Below, piece after piece: positions 21,851-34,517 of a stretch of 64,000 bases of DNA (the first letter of the stretch is position 1; the number at the start of each line of letters is the position of its first letter). The stretch is from Nomia melanderi (taxonomy: Eukaryota; Arthropoda; Insecta; Hymenoptera; Halictidae): positions 14,141,660-14,205,659 of the forward strand of contig NC_134999.1 of the NCBI RefSeq assembly GCF_051020985.1. Direction: 5' to 3'. The position numbers were made by a program, and so were the translations under genes. The notes below the pieces were generated by a model. It was not told the DNA's origin. It did no database searches and was given only the letters and a program-made list of their open reading frames with translations.

Positions 21851-23762
21851 TGTGTCATTCGGGAAACAATGTGCACGGGTAACTTAAGTAAAAAAAATCG
21901 TTCTTCGTTTTATTTACGACAGCTTGAGAACGACATAAATAAATACACCTGCGATTCATTTGATTAACAATATAAGAATACTCATTTTTCTATCATTTCG
22001 AAATTAACGTTCGCTGGCAGTGTTAAAATTTATATTTTACATAAATAACATGAAATTAATCCTATAGATATTATTATTTAAAGCGATAAGCTGCGGTGTT
22101 ATATTTAGGAACACAATAACTCGTTTTAGATTCACTTGTTCAATATTCTGTGTAAGATTTGTTGGATTGAATAAAGTATTATAATTACGAAGCTGGTAGC
22201 GAACGTAAAAACGATGAACGCTGTTGTCAATAATTTACTCAAAATTTATCGCGAGCATTTACTCCGTGAATTCTCTTAATTTGACGCGAACTAGATCGAT
22301 TCGTTTTATCTCAGTTATTTAAAAGAATGCATTGCGAATGTAGAAGACAAATTTAGAATAAATATTGTTAATCAATTATGATTGATATTATTGTTATATG
22401 AAATATGCTTTATTTAATATGTTTATTTGGTATGATGTATTTCAATAAGGGAAATTGAAGAGAAGCAAATTTGCTGAGTACACCGTCAGAGCAGCCTGTA
22501 TAGTGCAATACTTAGCATCAAGGATGAAACGAAAGTGATGTAAACAATTTGTTTGCGAATTCATGCGGTGAAGCAATTAATCGCATACGTAGACTGTTTA
22601 AAAGTTAAACGATCAATGACACTTTAATTCGACGCAAAGGTTCATTTGTGCAATGAATGTATTACGTTATTATATGAAACGCCCCGGAAGCCAATTAATT
22701 ACTGAAACGTCATTGTTTTCATTCCCCCGGATTTCTTGGGAACTTCGCGTTTCGGAATTAAACAGTTTTGTAATTCCCCGCGGTCTTTGCGCTTTGATCA
22801 TGCTTTAATTAAAACCGGGAAACGCGAAAAACATTTTAATAAATAGGTAAACGACATAACGGACTCTTTCCGCTCTTTCTTCATTTTGACAGATCCCTTC
22901 TCGGTATTTCTATCGTTAAACAAAAGATCCGGCTGTGCCGCACGAAACGAGAATTCTTTGTAATTCACGAGGCATTATGAACTGAAGTCGTATACTTGAT
23001 TACGACGTGAATAAATATTTGGGTGAATTTGAATTTCGATAGATATTACGCGAGATAAAGTTAGATATAAACGAAATTACGTTTGAGAAGTTAAATCTCA
23101 TTTTATAACGTTCTCTATTTTGTAACTTCTCATTTAATCTCTTAGAATTGTTATATCATAATCAGCTGAACATTAAAAATATTCAAGCAAATTTATTTAG
23201 AAACATTTATACTTTTCGAATGTTCGAATATGTGAACAATTTGACAACTCGATTGATCAATTTTTTTTATAGATTTATCAATTTTTTAATAGATTTATCA
23301 TTGATATTAAAAAAATGTGCTAAGTCGTTTAATTATTTCTTCACTGTTTATTACATTTTCATAGGTCCACGGGATGTAATCGATATTAAAATTTATTCTT
23401 CTGTAGATTTTACATTTGGCAGAGTATAATGAAGAATTTCTAGTACTATAAGTATTCTTCAGAGCATTGAATGCAAATATTGAGAATCAATGGGCCGGGA
23501 TGAGCACCTCGCGAAACACTCGGCGATACTGTAATTAATTAAGAAAATGTCTTAAGCGTACCACTTGAAAGCGATTAGTTACGTAGCTTTTAATCCAGAG
23601 CAGCAAGCTTCCATTACATCCAATTGCTGAAAGCTTTGAGTCCGTAACCGAGCGATCAGTTTGCGTCAAAAGCGTTTCGGAGATCCGCATAAATGGCGTT
23701 TCCCCTGTATATTAAATTCTAGTGGTCTAATTACAATAGAATTCGGAATCTTTAATATATCG
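21851..23762. other. AT-rich noncoding, nothing recognised
   Basis: No supported feature; the 93-codon ORF at 23148-23429 is AT-driven and F/I/N-rich. About 22680-22940 is less AT-rich and non-repetitive. Confidence 0.45.
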
Positions 23763-24297
23763 GGATTGTAAGTGTTAAGAATAATACAAAAAGAATAAGG
23801 GAAAATGCAATTAAATCACTTCTGATTGAGAATAAAAATTATTCATGACTTGGTTTAATTAATAATCGATAAGGAAATCAACTTTCACGGAACAACAAAG
23901 AATCAAACATAAATAGGAGGTATGTGGGTAACAAATTCGATATTTAAATTTTATGTATTAGGAGTAATACAGAACACACAGGACAAAATGCAATTAAATC
24001 ACTTCTGATTGAGAATAAAAATTGTTCATGACTTGATTTAATTAATAATCGATAAGAAAATCAACTTTCACAGAACAACGAAGAATCAAACATAAATAGG
24101 AGGTATGTGGTTAACAAATTCGATGTTTAAATTTTCTGTATTAGGAATAATGCAGAACACACAAGGCAAAATGCAGTTAAATCACTTTATATTGGAAATA
24201 ATAATTATTCATAATCTAATTTAATAAATTGTCAGTAAAGAAATGAACTTTCGCAGGACAACAAAGAATCAGATGAAGGAAATATGTGGTTGACGCA
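23763..24297 (+). repeat. 183 bp tandem repeat, three units
   Basis: AAAATGCA.TTAAATCACTT recurs at 23802, 23985 and 24168, exactly 183 bp apart both times. Units 1 and 2 are nearly identical (GAACAAC.AAGAATCAAAC, ATAAATAGGAGGTATGTGG); unit 3 is clearly more diverged. Confidence 0.9.
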
Positions 24298-25495
24298 CAT
24301 AAATATAAATTCCCTTGAGATAACGTCATTGACTTATAGCGGTCGGAAGGAAGAGACATCTACGATCCAATTTGTAATATATCTCGAATAAAAGTGGTTC
24401 TAGCCTCGGTATTGGCCGACGACACTCTCATAAACACGTACCGCTGCCACGCTCGATCCTATGTCAGAATCAATTATCTTAAACGCAATTTTAGTAGCAG
24501 CGACCTCGACGCGATAAATTTTTTAATCTACGCGCTTACATTGCGTCAGGAAACTAGCAAACATTTTGAAAAATAATATAGAGAATTTGAAATTTGTGAA
24601 TAAAGAAATTAGGATCTCTTTCAATACTTGCTTCAATACTTGCTTGGATTATTATATAAATAATGTTATATAAATAACATTATATCAGTAATATAAACAA
24701 TGCAGATTTGAGAATAATAGTAATAATATTTAAACAGTAGAAAAGTTATATATGTTGCTGTGCATTCCAGAAATGTAAATTGACAGGTGAATTTAAATAA
24801 TAGAACAAAAGGGTAATCTTGACTGAATCTAATGTCACTGAATAAGTAGACAATAAGCACTTTTAAAACATTTCTCTTAAAAATCTATTTTCCTCGCAGA
24901 AATTTCTTCTGTTTATATATAAAACTGAAAATTTATGAAACGAATTAAGGAAAAATGCAGCACCGAGGGATGTGAAGAAAAATAAACAATATTTGCCTCA
25001 TGACCAGTTGTTAGATATATTTCTTATACGTAAACTATGCGAGAAAACACGAGTCACTGTATATATCGAAAACTCGAAGTCAAACACTAAGAACCATCGT
25101 TGCGATATCTTCCGCGGAAACGTCGTTGTTTTTCCGCGCGCAGCGCCAAAAACAAGCAGCGTCTGCGTTCGATCGCACGCCATAACTTCGCGGAATCGAT
25201 TGTCCAGAACGATTGGGATTCCCTTGGAACGTTTTAAACCGATATTAGCGTCGCGCGCAATGGAAACGTATAACGTCGTGCCAAACCGAAGGGACGCAAG
25301 TAAAAATCGGGACATAGGATGTGAAGGGTAAAAATAAGGAAACAGACTCTGAAAAAACTCTATGTAGTTTCGTATAAAGTTCTGTTGTTCACATGTTTAC
25401 GACCAGTTTTTATTTCAACAACAATCTCTATAGTTACATATTTTCTAAAATGCAGCAAATCGTCTTTTCAGAATGGAAATAAAATTTAACCCTTT
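24298..25495. other. Noncoding with a small CpG-rich patch
   Basis: About 25060-25330 is CpG-rich with ORFs open on both strands (119 codons plus, 105 codons minus), neither recognisable. Near 24619-24644 the 12-mer CAATACTTGCTT is doubled, followed by an AT palindrome at 24652-24690. Confidence 0.4.
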
Positions 25496-25639
25496 GTGAC
25501 TAGGTGGGTTTCAAATTGTCCTACTTCTTTTATGACAATTAATGAATAGTGGGATATTTTTTAATATTAATTAAATTTAACTTAATGGAAATTACTTGTA
25601 CTGTTATACTATTCCGAGCATGTCGAGTTTTTTGTTTCT
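25496..25639 (+). mobile_element. Possible truncated TTAA-MITE
   Basis: Begins TTAACCCTTTGTGACTAGG, like the A-C families, but no matching right terminus was found before the next element at 25640. Confidence 0.25.
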
Positions 25640-25836
25640 TTAACACGTTGACTGCCACGGGAGTCACCGATGACAGGGGCATCCAAATTACAAGAAAATA
25701 ATTGTAACTTGTGAAGAAGAAAATAATTAAAAATTGTGATGCCAAATAATTAATAATTCTACTGTTTAATTTTTGCTACAGAAAGAATAAGCGATACATA
25801 AAACGTTGATATTTTTCGTGGCAGTCAACGTGTTAA
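25640..25836 (+). mobile_element. TTAA-MITE family E, intact termini
   Basis: Perfect 20 bp terminal inverted repeats: TTAACACGTTGACTGCCACG at the left and its exact complement ending at 25836. 197 bp, no coding capacity. A second, more diverged copy lies at 55147-55377. Undamaged termini suggest a fairly recent insertion. Confidence 0.75.
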
Positions 25837-26016
25837 ACACTTTGCCCTATGATTTCGTTCTGAACTGTGACCTGACTACTTTGTTGTTAATAATTTATTG
25901 GAAATAAGAGGAAATTCCAAACTTATTCTATGTATATAAATTATAATATATAATTTGCATTCAAACTTGAAATTTTCACCACGAGTCTCACGGGTTATTT
26001 TAAGGCAAGAGGTTAA
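25833..26016 (+). mobile_element. TTAA-MITE family B, internally deleted
   Basis: Left TTAAACACTTTGCCCTATGA, right TTTAAGGCAAGAGGTTAA. At 184 bp it is about 65 bp shorter than full-length B; the deletion lies after the CTATGTATAT landmark. It shares its first TTAA with the family E element. Confidence 0.65.
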
Positions 26017-27028
26017 CATTGCGTGCCCCTAAAGGTTAAAGAAGAAAATCGTGTTGGCTTCATGCAGTTCACACCATGCATTGCGGTTTTACATACAAGC
26101 ACACGTGAAAGTGATTCAATACTCTTTACGCAAGATAAAAAATATCGAGCTGTGACGCTGGTCGCGAACCTGTTAAGAACACGATTGCCAATGACTTTTT
26201 CTGAAGACTTAATTGAACGCCTTTTATAGTTTTTTAATTATTCATGAATATTTTCAACAATATTTAGAACGCTATTTCGTTTAATGTTATGTATTTCTTT
26301 GGAGTACAGGTAAAATTTAAGTTAATTTGGGCTTGTATTTGAATTGTATTTAAATTTGAAGATACATAAGAATAATCATAATCGATGACTACTAAAGTTA
26401 TCAGTTACGAGTTACCTAATGACAACAGTCCTACAAGTACATTTTCAGGATACTGGGATGTCGAATAAAATAGAGGAAAATCCCAAAGAATATCGACATC
26501 CGATCGTCATTAGAGAATCACGCTGAAATAGTTCGATTTCGTTGTGGGTTCGATTGAAATTACACTCCGGACACCACATGAGACTGATTCACGGGGTTGT
26601 CGTGTTAGCGGGAAGTGCGCTGTGACAAAATTTAATTGTAACATGACTCTGTGGCCGTCAATTGTGTGGTTAACGAAGAACTTAATAATAAAGCGTTTTC
26701 TCTAGTGTTTGCGTTTTGAATTTTCTATGGAAGGTATTTTCGAATACTGTGAATTTGCTTGTGAATTGGACGAAAGTGACAGTAGAATACTCGAGCACGA
26801 TGAGCTTTTCTGCGTTCAAATGAAAACTCCATTTGCATTTTTTGATCGAAAGTCCATATTACTATTCTTTGGAATAAAACTTTATTATGATCAAATTGTA
26901 TTCGTGTTGAGCGTTATTCGTTGTTCAATAGATCTGTCCTATACAATTCTGTTTTCAAAATTCCTTATAAATATTTATATAATATTAGAGTTGAAATACC
27001 GGTGTCTAAAATAATCGATAACAGGTAT
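26017..27028. other. Noncoding, nothing recognised
   Basis: ORFs of 68 codons (26023-26229) and 101 codons (26709-27014) have no known domain. No repeat recognised. Confidence 0.45.
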
Positions 27029-27159
27029 TTAACACTAAAATTACCAGACGGGTCCAGATGACCCGTTCCTGATTTCTTCTATTTCAAATATTGAAATGAT
27101 AACAAATTATTTACCGAGTAATTATTGGAGAAATTGTTTTCTTAATACGCGAACTGCAC
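27029..27159 (+). mobile_element. TTAA-MITE family F, left part
   Basis: TTAACACTAAAATTACCAGA followed by GGGTCCAGATGACCC, a short subterminal palindrome. No right terminus was found; the sequence passes into the 63 bp tandem repeat. Confidence 0.5.
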
Positions 27160-27360
27160 TATAAGTCAGTTGAAGTCTTAGTGGATTCACTTTTGGTGTT
27201 TCCGTGGAAAAATTAGCAATTCGACTGCTCGAAATTTTAGTAGATGAATTTCAAACGTTTCCATGGAGAAATTAGATGGCAATTTGACTGCTCGAAATCT
27301 TAGTATATGAATTTCAAACGTTTCCATGAAGAAATTACAAGGCGATTCGACCGTTCGGTA
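27160..27360 (+). repeat. 63 bp tandem repeat, three units
   Basis: GACTGCTCGAAAT at 27223, again at 27286, and GACCGTTCGG at 27349: two exact 63 bp steps. Each unit carries GTTTCC(A/G)TG.A.AAATTA and GAATTTCAAACG or a variant. The first unit matches 2086-2158. Confidence 0.8.
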
Positions 27361-27614
27361 TGAGTAACTTTGGTGTCAACGTGTCAAGATAAATGTTCCT
27401 GTTCAAGCGTCTAATATGAAGCTCCCCTCCCGTGTTGTTCGCCCAATCGTGTAGGCTCGTCAATTTTTTGACGGTCGATGAAAATCGATGGTCGATCCCA
27501 CTATGCGTGGTTCGGCGAACATGTAGGGTCATCAAACCGCTTGGTTCCCGAACATGTACTCGTTGGGCCGTGGCGAAGCTCGCTTTCCTTTGACGTGTAC
27601 TACATTTCACCGGC

Positions 27615-28070
27615 AAATGACCCATATTCGGTGAACAGCACGTCGTGGGAAGAGGGCTTAAGCTTTTTAGATCAAGGTAATCTAAATGCTACCCGAATCG
27701 AAATTGATTTTCGCCGGTTACAATGGCTGCTGTTCAGAATATCGAGTTAGTGTAGAATATCCCACCATTCAACAAGGAAAAGCTAAAGTTCAGACATTTA
27801 TAATAGATTGTAAAACTTACTTTAGGGAGTTAATATGATTAACAATCATCTTATTTCTTTATATTTCACTATAAAATGATCTATATTCGGTGAACAATCC
27901 GTTGTGGGAAGGACATTTAAGCTTTTCAGGCCGAACTAATCTAAATACTACTCAAATCGGAATCGATTCTCGTTGACTACAATGGAGAAGTGAAAAATAT
28001 CGAGTTAACAAAGATTATTCAACGTGAATAAAAGAACACTTAAACCTTTCTAACGTGCTATAAAACTTGG
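27615..28070 (+). repeat. Diverged tandem duplication, about 260 bp
   Basis: 27615-27860 and 27875-28070 share ordered blocks: AAATGA(C/T)C.ATATTCGGTG, CGT.GTGGGAAG, TTAAGCTTTT, CTAAAT.CTAC, AAT.GATTTTCG/TCTCG and AATATCGAGTTA. The 90-codon ORF at 27478-27750 lies in unit 1, and its frame is not kept in unit 2, which argues against coding. Confidence 0.65.
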
Positions 28071-29271
28071 ATTGCGGATTGAAGTTCGAATAGAGATTAG
28101 ATTTATCGACCGAATTGAAGAAGTCTTTACTAATAGAATTCATGAATTTAATAAGAGTAATATAGATTAATTATTTGTATTACAGTTCCTCTCGAAACTA
28201 TGCGAATTAAGATTATTTCTCCTAATTTTATTGGCAATTTGTTGAATAAAAATGGAAATCTATGTTTGTTGCAAGTTTAAATTTACTTGAGAAATTAAAT
28301 ATCAATCATAGACAAATAATGTCTCATTCCGCGTCAAAGAAATTAATGATACTCATATTCGTTAATTTCGTGTGTCAAGAAAAATCATTTGTACTGATTA
28401 TCATATAATCAGACGTTAAAATGAATGTAACATTTACTATACTACGTATTTAATGAATCGGTTAGATTGATTGTATTTATACATTAAAAACTGTAGTTCA
28501 TACTTTTGGAATTAGGTCAGACTTTTACAGCTAGTAACTAAACATTTACAACCCATTGAAGAATTTCGATGGAGAATAGAAATACACCTATTAACAATCG
28601 ATCGCGACTTCAATGAGAATCTAACATGAACCGACCGCGAATGGGGAAGCTGTAAAGTATGCGCTTGCAGAAACTATTCGCAGAAATGGTCTGAGGTTAC
28701 TTTACAATGGATCTATTGTTCCATTTACAATGGCCCTGATTCCAAGGATCTAGTATCTCTGAATATAAAATATGCAAAAACCGTCTTGAAAAAACGCAAG
28801 AAATACATCCCCATAATTCTTTGCCAGATGATAAAGTTTCAAAGTTTAATATCATTGTTCACTGCTGGGTCTCGTTAATCGTTAAAATTATTTATTATCC
28901 TCTGTGGCCGATGGTTTAATCGAGAAGAATGGAAGTCTACTTTAAAAAATAAGGGAAAAATGTAGAACAGAATTTTTCGTTCGTGGTCTCGTTGCCGTGA
29001 AAATCGAGTTAGAAGGTGTTCCGTCCGTAGTTAGTCGAATTCAGGTGTGCCCGACACATTTTCAAATTGAATTACCATGGGAACGAGGTTTCGAACGAGA
29101 AAAATTATTGTTCTGTATTTTTCACTTATTTCTTCGCGTAGAATAACTTCCTCGTATTCAGTGGTGTCAGTCGATTCCATGTGTATTCCTAAAAATGTGA
29201 ATCTTCGTTTTCTCAAATTAAAACGCATGAAAAATAAAAAAGTTGTTAATAAGGAACATAAAGAAGATAAT
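28071..29271. other. AT-rich noncoding, nothing recognised
   Basis: No gene or repeat supported. ORFs of 65-66 codons overlap on both strands at 29031-29277. Confidence 0.45.
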
Positions 29272-29531
29272 AAATAAATTATTAATAAAAGAAATGATTA
29301 AAAAATAAGTTGTTTATAAAAGAAATAAATCAGAAATAAATTGTTGGTAAAAGAAATAAATCAGAAATCAATTGTTGATAAAAGAAACGAATCAGAAATA
29401 AACTGTTGATAAAGGAAGTAAATAAAAAATAAACTGCCGATAAAAGAAATGAATCAAAAATAAATTGTTAATATCAGAAATAAATTAAAAATAGATTGTT
29501 GATGAAGGAAATGAATAAACAATAAATTGTC
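29272..29531 (+). repeat. 31 bp minisatellite, eight units
   Basis: Eight consecutive units of exactly 31 bp (29272-29519), consensus AAATAAATTGTTGATAAAAG plus AAATGAATCAA, then a 12 bp partial unit. Units differ only by substitutions; I see no indel. A degenerate unit may precede it (29229-29271). Confidence 0.95.
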
Positions 29532-30879
29532 TTTTATAAAGTTGTTCTTTTCAGATGTGATACCAGTTGCAAGGCAGTTCGTATATTGTAAATTAAGCAT
29601 TACAATCAACAATCGAATCATCGCGGCCGTCGGAATATGAATATAGAATCTGAATCGAGTTTCTGGAACAACATTGAATGATTTAACACGTATATATAGC
29701 ACTCGGTGCAGTAACGTGAGAACTATGTAAAATAAACTGATAAATTCTGAACTTCGGTTGGTGAACTGAATTTCCGTAACTATTGAGGTTTCCTTATTAT
29801 CGACGTCTGCCGGACGCTTGATATTGTGGACGTTCATTCTCTCTGGTGTGTTTGCTTGACCTATATACAAGGTGTGACATAATTAATCGTCTAATCGAAG
29901 AAAAACGAGTGTGACCTGTAGAATAAAATTAAACGGAAGCAACCTCGTTTTGTGAAATGTTGAATTAAAAATTGTTGTTACTAATCTTATCCGATCGTCG
30001 TAAATAAAATCGAAAATAGAACGACATCTATTTAGAACATAATGTTTTCTCAATCTTTTCTTAGAAATGTTTAATAATCTCCAAAATATTTTGGGAAATG
30101 CACGCAGTTATTTTATAAAGTAATTACCAACCACTAATTTTTACATTTACGTATATACAGCATAATTCTTTACAGACTTCGAAATTCATTTTTATGTCGA
30201 TACGTCGTCAGGTGAAATAACACTAAGTAAAAAGATAATCACTCTAATAAAGTGATGTATTAATGAACAGAATTATTTGTAGCATAATTATTTTAGTAAA
30301 TTTCGGAGATTGGAAAGTGCTATAAATACAAAAACCTCCATTATCCGATAATGATTTAAGGCTTGTGTTCTGACGTAAAGCTGTTAAAAGAGCTTTGCAC
30401 AAAGCTCTGAATGATCCTTGCTACAAGAATAACTTCTCTAGATCTATTAATCTCTACTGTATGGGTTGCCGAAGACATGGTGCCACTATAAACTTACATA
30501 AAAGAAATATAAAAAAGTACGGGAAGAAGAGTCACGTCTGTATCATAAATCCCGCCACAATTGCTATTATTAAGGGGGCGCATAATCTTTGGGGTCCATA
30601 AAGAGAATATACCAGGACAAGTTAAGTAATATTTACGAGTGTATTTGCTGCTCTTGAGACGTAACAGACAGCTGACTAGATACATGGGATTCCAGTATAA
30701 ATAATTTCCGCCATAAACAAGAAGTCTAATGCATAATAATAAAATAAAAATACCAACTGTAACTTGAATAATAAATGAGTGTGCGAAACATATACACTGT
30801 CTTAAAGTAAAAATACCAAAGAAACTAATATAATAAAACAATGAAGTGACAAATCAATATTAACAATATAGTTCAATTT
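29532..30879. other. AT-rich noncoding, nothing recognised
   Basis: The 138-codon minus ORF at 29454-29870 takes its C-terminus from the minisatellite and has no known domain. ORFs at 30395-30841 overlap on both strands. No feature accepted. Confidence 0.45.
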
Positions 30880-32460
30880 GATACTAAGTATACATATGTA
30901 TATCGTTTCAAATCAAGTCAATTCCACCACAATTTAATCGAATTTATTACTACATTCATTACTACACCCATGAAATCTAAGCTTCGCTCAACTAAGTTTC
31001 ACAAGTAATTTTAACTAAGGTTCCAATTCACCTACACAACTACAAAATCAAATCTCATCCAATCGAAATACCGTTCAAACAAACTCACACTTGAAACCTA
31101 AAACAATAACATCAATTCATCCAAATCCCAATCACATACAAACGAACAACCTAAGCCACGATTAATTAACACTAGATTTACTGACACTTACTGTACAGTT
31201 CGTTCTATTGTTCTCGGAAAAATTCTTATCCGTTCATTCAGATTTTAGAAATTAGAGGTTTAAGAGTAGACAATTAGGATATATATATTCATGTAACTGC
31301 ATTAATAAAAATCGAAACATTTATCAAATAATGTTTATAAAATTCAACACGAGTAAAGTTGACTCGTTCTGTAAACCTAGTTTCACAGAAATATTCACAG
31401 AATCCCAACTGATACATTCAAGTCGTCGGCTAGTTACATAATCAAATCTCATCCAATCGAAAACCCATTAACCCATTAACTCGAGACCTTCCATAACCGT
31501 ATCAATCCAATATCCGATCATGTTCACACGTGAAACCTTAAAAGATCATAAATCGATCGGCCGGCCGTCATTAACAGTCATTAATTCCCCATCACTGTCG
31601 CCAGGTTCCCAAGACGCCGCTTCAATCTTAATAAGCCGGTGAAAATCGAAAGTCGACGTCGAAAGTCAGGACCATTCACTTTAATCACTCTAATAGTGCT
31701 TCCGATCGTTAATCTTCGTCGATGTACTCGAATCTTATCCCCGGATGGCCATGTATTCGTTGAAAGGGTTGGGGCGGTCGGCCAATCCATAAAACACCTC
31801 TTGATCATAAACCCGTTCTTGCACGAAGCGCAAAACCGTCCTTCCCCCACCACCCCCCTCCCTCCTCCCCCTTCACCCGTGGCCCTGTTCGTCGTTCCGG
31901 GAAAGGTAATTGCCTTTTTTTCGAGGCGCCTCGAACCGCCTTATGGTTCCCGCTCACGCACGACTAAGAATTACACCCTCCTAAATTCGTACACCATCTG
32001 ATTCCGGGGTTAATTGCTCGGCTAATTAATTGCGTAATTTATCGAGTGTTAAGATAAAGCAGTGATTTAATTTCGCCGGGCAGGCCGCGAGGAGCTGCAA
32101 CCGGCGCAGAAGACGACCGAGATGGAACGGAAGCGCGGCGTTGCTTTATCGGTACTCGGCCGTCCAACCGTTTGATCTCCTACCGAATAATGAACGTTCC
32201 GTATTTCCTTCGCGATTATTGCCCCGGTTCGTGTATAGCTGCTTGGACCGGCGAACGGGAGTTTTTTTTTCGACGGAACTCGATTACTTGAAACGTATGA
32301 GTGATACAAACGAATGCTTCAGACGAGAGTTGCGAGGTGTAGAGCTCAATATAATGGTTGCGTGTGGTTCGTTTACGTTATGGGGATATTAGAAAATGTG
32401 CGGATTCGAGGAAATGTTAGGAATAGATGTTTTTCATTCGGTTACCACATTTGGTACACT
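30880..32460. promoter_or_regulatory. CpG-rich block with strand-skew switch (3)
   Basis: 31021-31160 has 5 G against 42 C, the strongest asymmetry in the window. About 31550-32330 is GC- and CpG-rich. 32341-32460 has 33 G against 14 C. The core has a C-only tract (about 31845-31876) and an AT-rich patch TAATTAATTGCGTAATTTA (32023-32041) of homeodomain-site type inside GC-rich DNA. ORFs of 80-120 codons on both strands are unrecognisable. Divergent promoter or origin is inferred from skew only. Confidence 0.4.
31167..31384 (+). mobile_element. TTAA-MITE family I, copy 1
   Basis: Left TTAACACTAGATTTACTGAC, right ..GTTCTGTAAACCTAGTTT, an imperfect inverted repeat. Aligns along its length with the reverse complement of 35979-36192. 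It sits between the C/A-rich flank and the CpG core. The sequence AATCAAATCTCATCCAATCG is present on both sides of it (about 31048 and 31441), a local duplication. Confidence 0.6.
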
Positions 32461-34186
32461 TTAATTTTTGTAACAAAATATTTTTAAGGGACACATGAGC
32501 AAGAATAGCTGTATACGTTACAAAGCACCGAAAACATCAAGAAACGATATCAAAATATATAAAATTTTAAAAAAATTTGAATGTAACTTAATATTTTATT
32601 TGAAAAATCAATACAGTTCATAAACAAAATATGATCGAAATTTCCGTGAGTTGTTTGTCAATTACGATTAATCTGATTATTTTGTTCGTTTATTCTGTGA
32701 TTTATTGGAAAACAAGGAACATGTATATTCTATTATTTTATATATTCTATTCTAGTCTATTCTCGTATAATATACTATTTTATTATATATGTATGTTTGT
32801 TGCGTTCCGTTTGAAATCTTCAGTGATACATATATGAAAGATATGGCCTAACTGTTTAAATATTTTCTTCGGAGAACTTGAATGACGGAAGAATATTTAG
32901 CAAAAGTACTCGAAATATATAATTTGTATAAAGTGCATCGTATAATGTATGTTTGTAATGAAATTATGTGAATGAATAGCGAAAAATGAGTTAGCAGGGT
33001 TAATATTTCTCACGCAGTGGTGGCTGTCAATCTGTTAAAGCGATGTGATATTTGCATTTGTGGATTTATGTATGGAATATTCGCAATAATTTCATGGAAA
33101 AGTAATGTTGAGTTTGTCGAAGTAAATGAATTTATTGTATTGCTATTGTTTCATGGATCGTATGAAATATATTGTTTTCTCGATCCATTACTACCTGGCA
33201 GTTTATTTTATTTGACCGCCATTAAAAACTGAAATTACGTTTCCATCAATCCAATTTGACGTTTTGACCGAATGCAATTAATTTGAAAAGCAAATTGATT
33301 TATAACATGTAACGTGTCCAGCAGAATTACGCATGAAGAGACTAAATAATTTCAATTCTTAAGTTAAAATATTCAGAGAAAGAGATATATTCCGAGGAAA
33401 GATGATGATAACCCTGTTTCATTTCAGGAAAAAAGCGTTCGCATGTTTCCTGCGCATCGTTGCGCGTTTACAGCAAATAGGATCACACGAAAATAAACCT
33501 TCCCATTTTATTAAACATTTGCCTTTATAAGCTTTTTCTGTCTTTAATCAAACACGACGTATTGCCTGGCACAATGGCGTGATTCGCTTCGTGCAATAAT
33601 TGAACTGCAAAAGCGTATGCAAATTTACATTTTTACGGACGCGTCTAAAGAAATTGACGTAAAACGAAGGTTCATTTTGCTAATGTTCTTTACTTTCTGA
33701 ACATTTACAATAAATTCATCACGAAATTTGCATTTCATCCTTGTCTCCAGTTGTTTATTAAGATTTCAAATTACAGAGCTGAAAATAATGCTAATAGAAC
33801 TTCATTCCTCGGTCACCTCCGATCTGAGAAATTGTCATCGAAACAAAACTTTTTACGCCTATCTGTATTTCAGACACAGAAATCCTGTGTGTCGATAAGT
33901 CCAACGCAACAGAAAAAGAATAAAATCCCATTCTATTTTCAAAGTGTATTCGTAGACAGCAAACTGTAAACCACGTCTAACCACTAAAGTTTAATGTTTC
34001 ACGTATGATCACTGTGATTGCCTTCCGTATCGCTAATTACAAATCAATCGGAAGCAATAATTGAATTTTAATGACGCAGTAAAATCTGTAACCACCTGCG
34101 TTCGTGAAATATTTTTTTCTGCACATGCGCGTATGCAGTATATTAGCATAAACGTTTCGCGCAACGCTGAACCGTTGGATATACTG
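32461..34186. other. AT-rich noncoding, nothing recognised
   Basis: Several 64-72 codon ORFs (32631, 33017, 33751), mostly hydrophobic by AT composition. At 33018-33038 GGTGGCTGTCAATCTGTTAA resembles a family E right end but no partner was found. Confidence 0.4.
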
Positions 34187-34240
34187 TGTCATCCCATAAA
34201 TAATGCATTCTTTTATATTTCTTGTGTCTTTAAAAATAAA
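34187..34240 (+). mobile_element. Mariner-like terminus fragment
   Basis: GTGTCATCCCATAAATAATG and CATTCTTTTATA resemble the mariner-like terminus at 17176. Nothing further of the element is recognisable. Confidence 0.3.
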
Positions 34241-34517
34241 AATAAACAAAACTTACTATCCAAAGTGATTATAATGTACAGATAGACAATTTATAGATAA
34301 CGAAGGAGAATATATTCTGGATTAACAGATTCGTTTATCTTATTTATTATATATATTAACTATTTCTACCGAAACTGTCAAAAGTCACCTTTCGAATTTT
34401 GAGCTTAAAATTATTTTCCGAGTTTTGTCGTATATTCTGAATTGACTTTCCGACTTATTCAGTAGCAATTATAAAATCAACTATAGGAAATGTCCAAAAT
34501 TCAATTGAGGCAAATGA

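Noticed and set aside
29454..29870. 138-codon minus-strand ORF
   Set aside because: Its last part is translated minisatellite and the remainder has no recognisable family.
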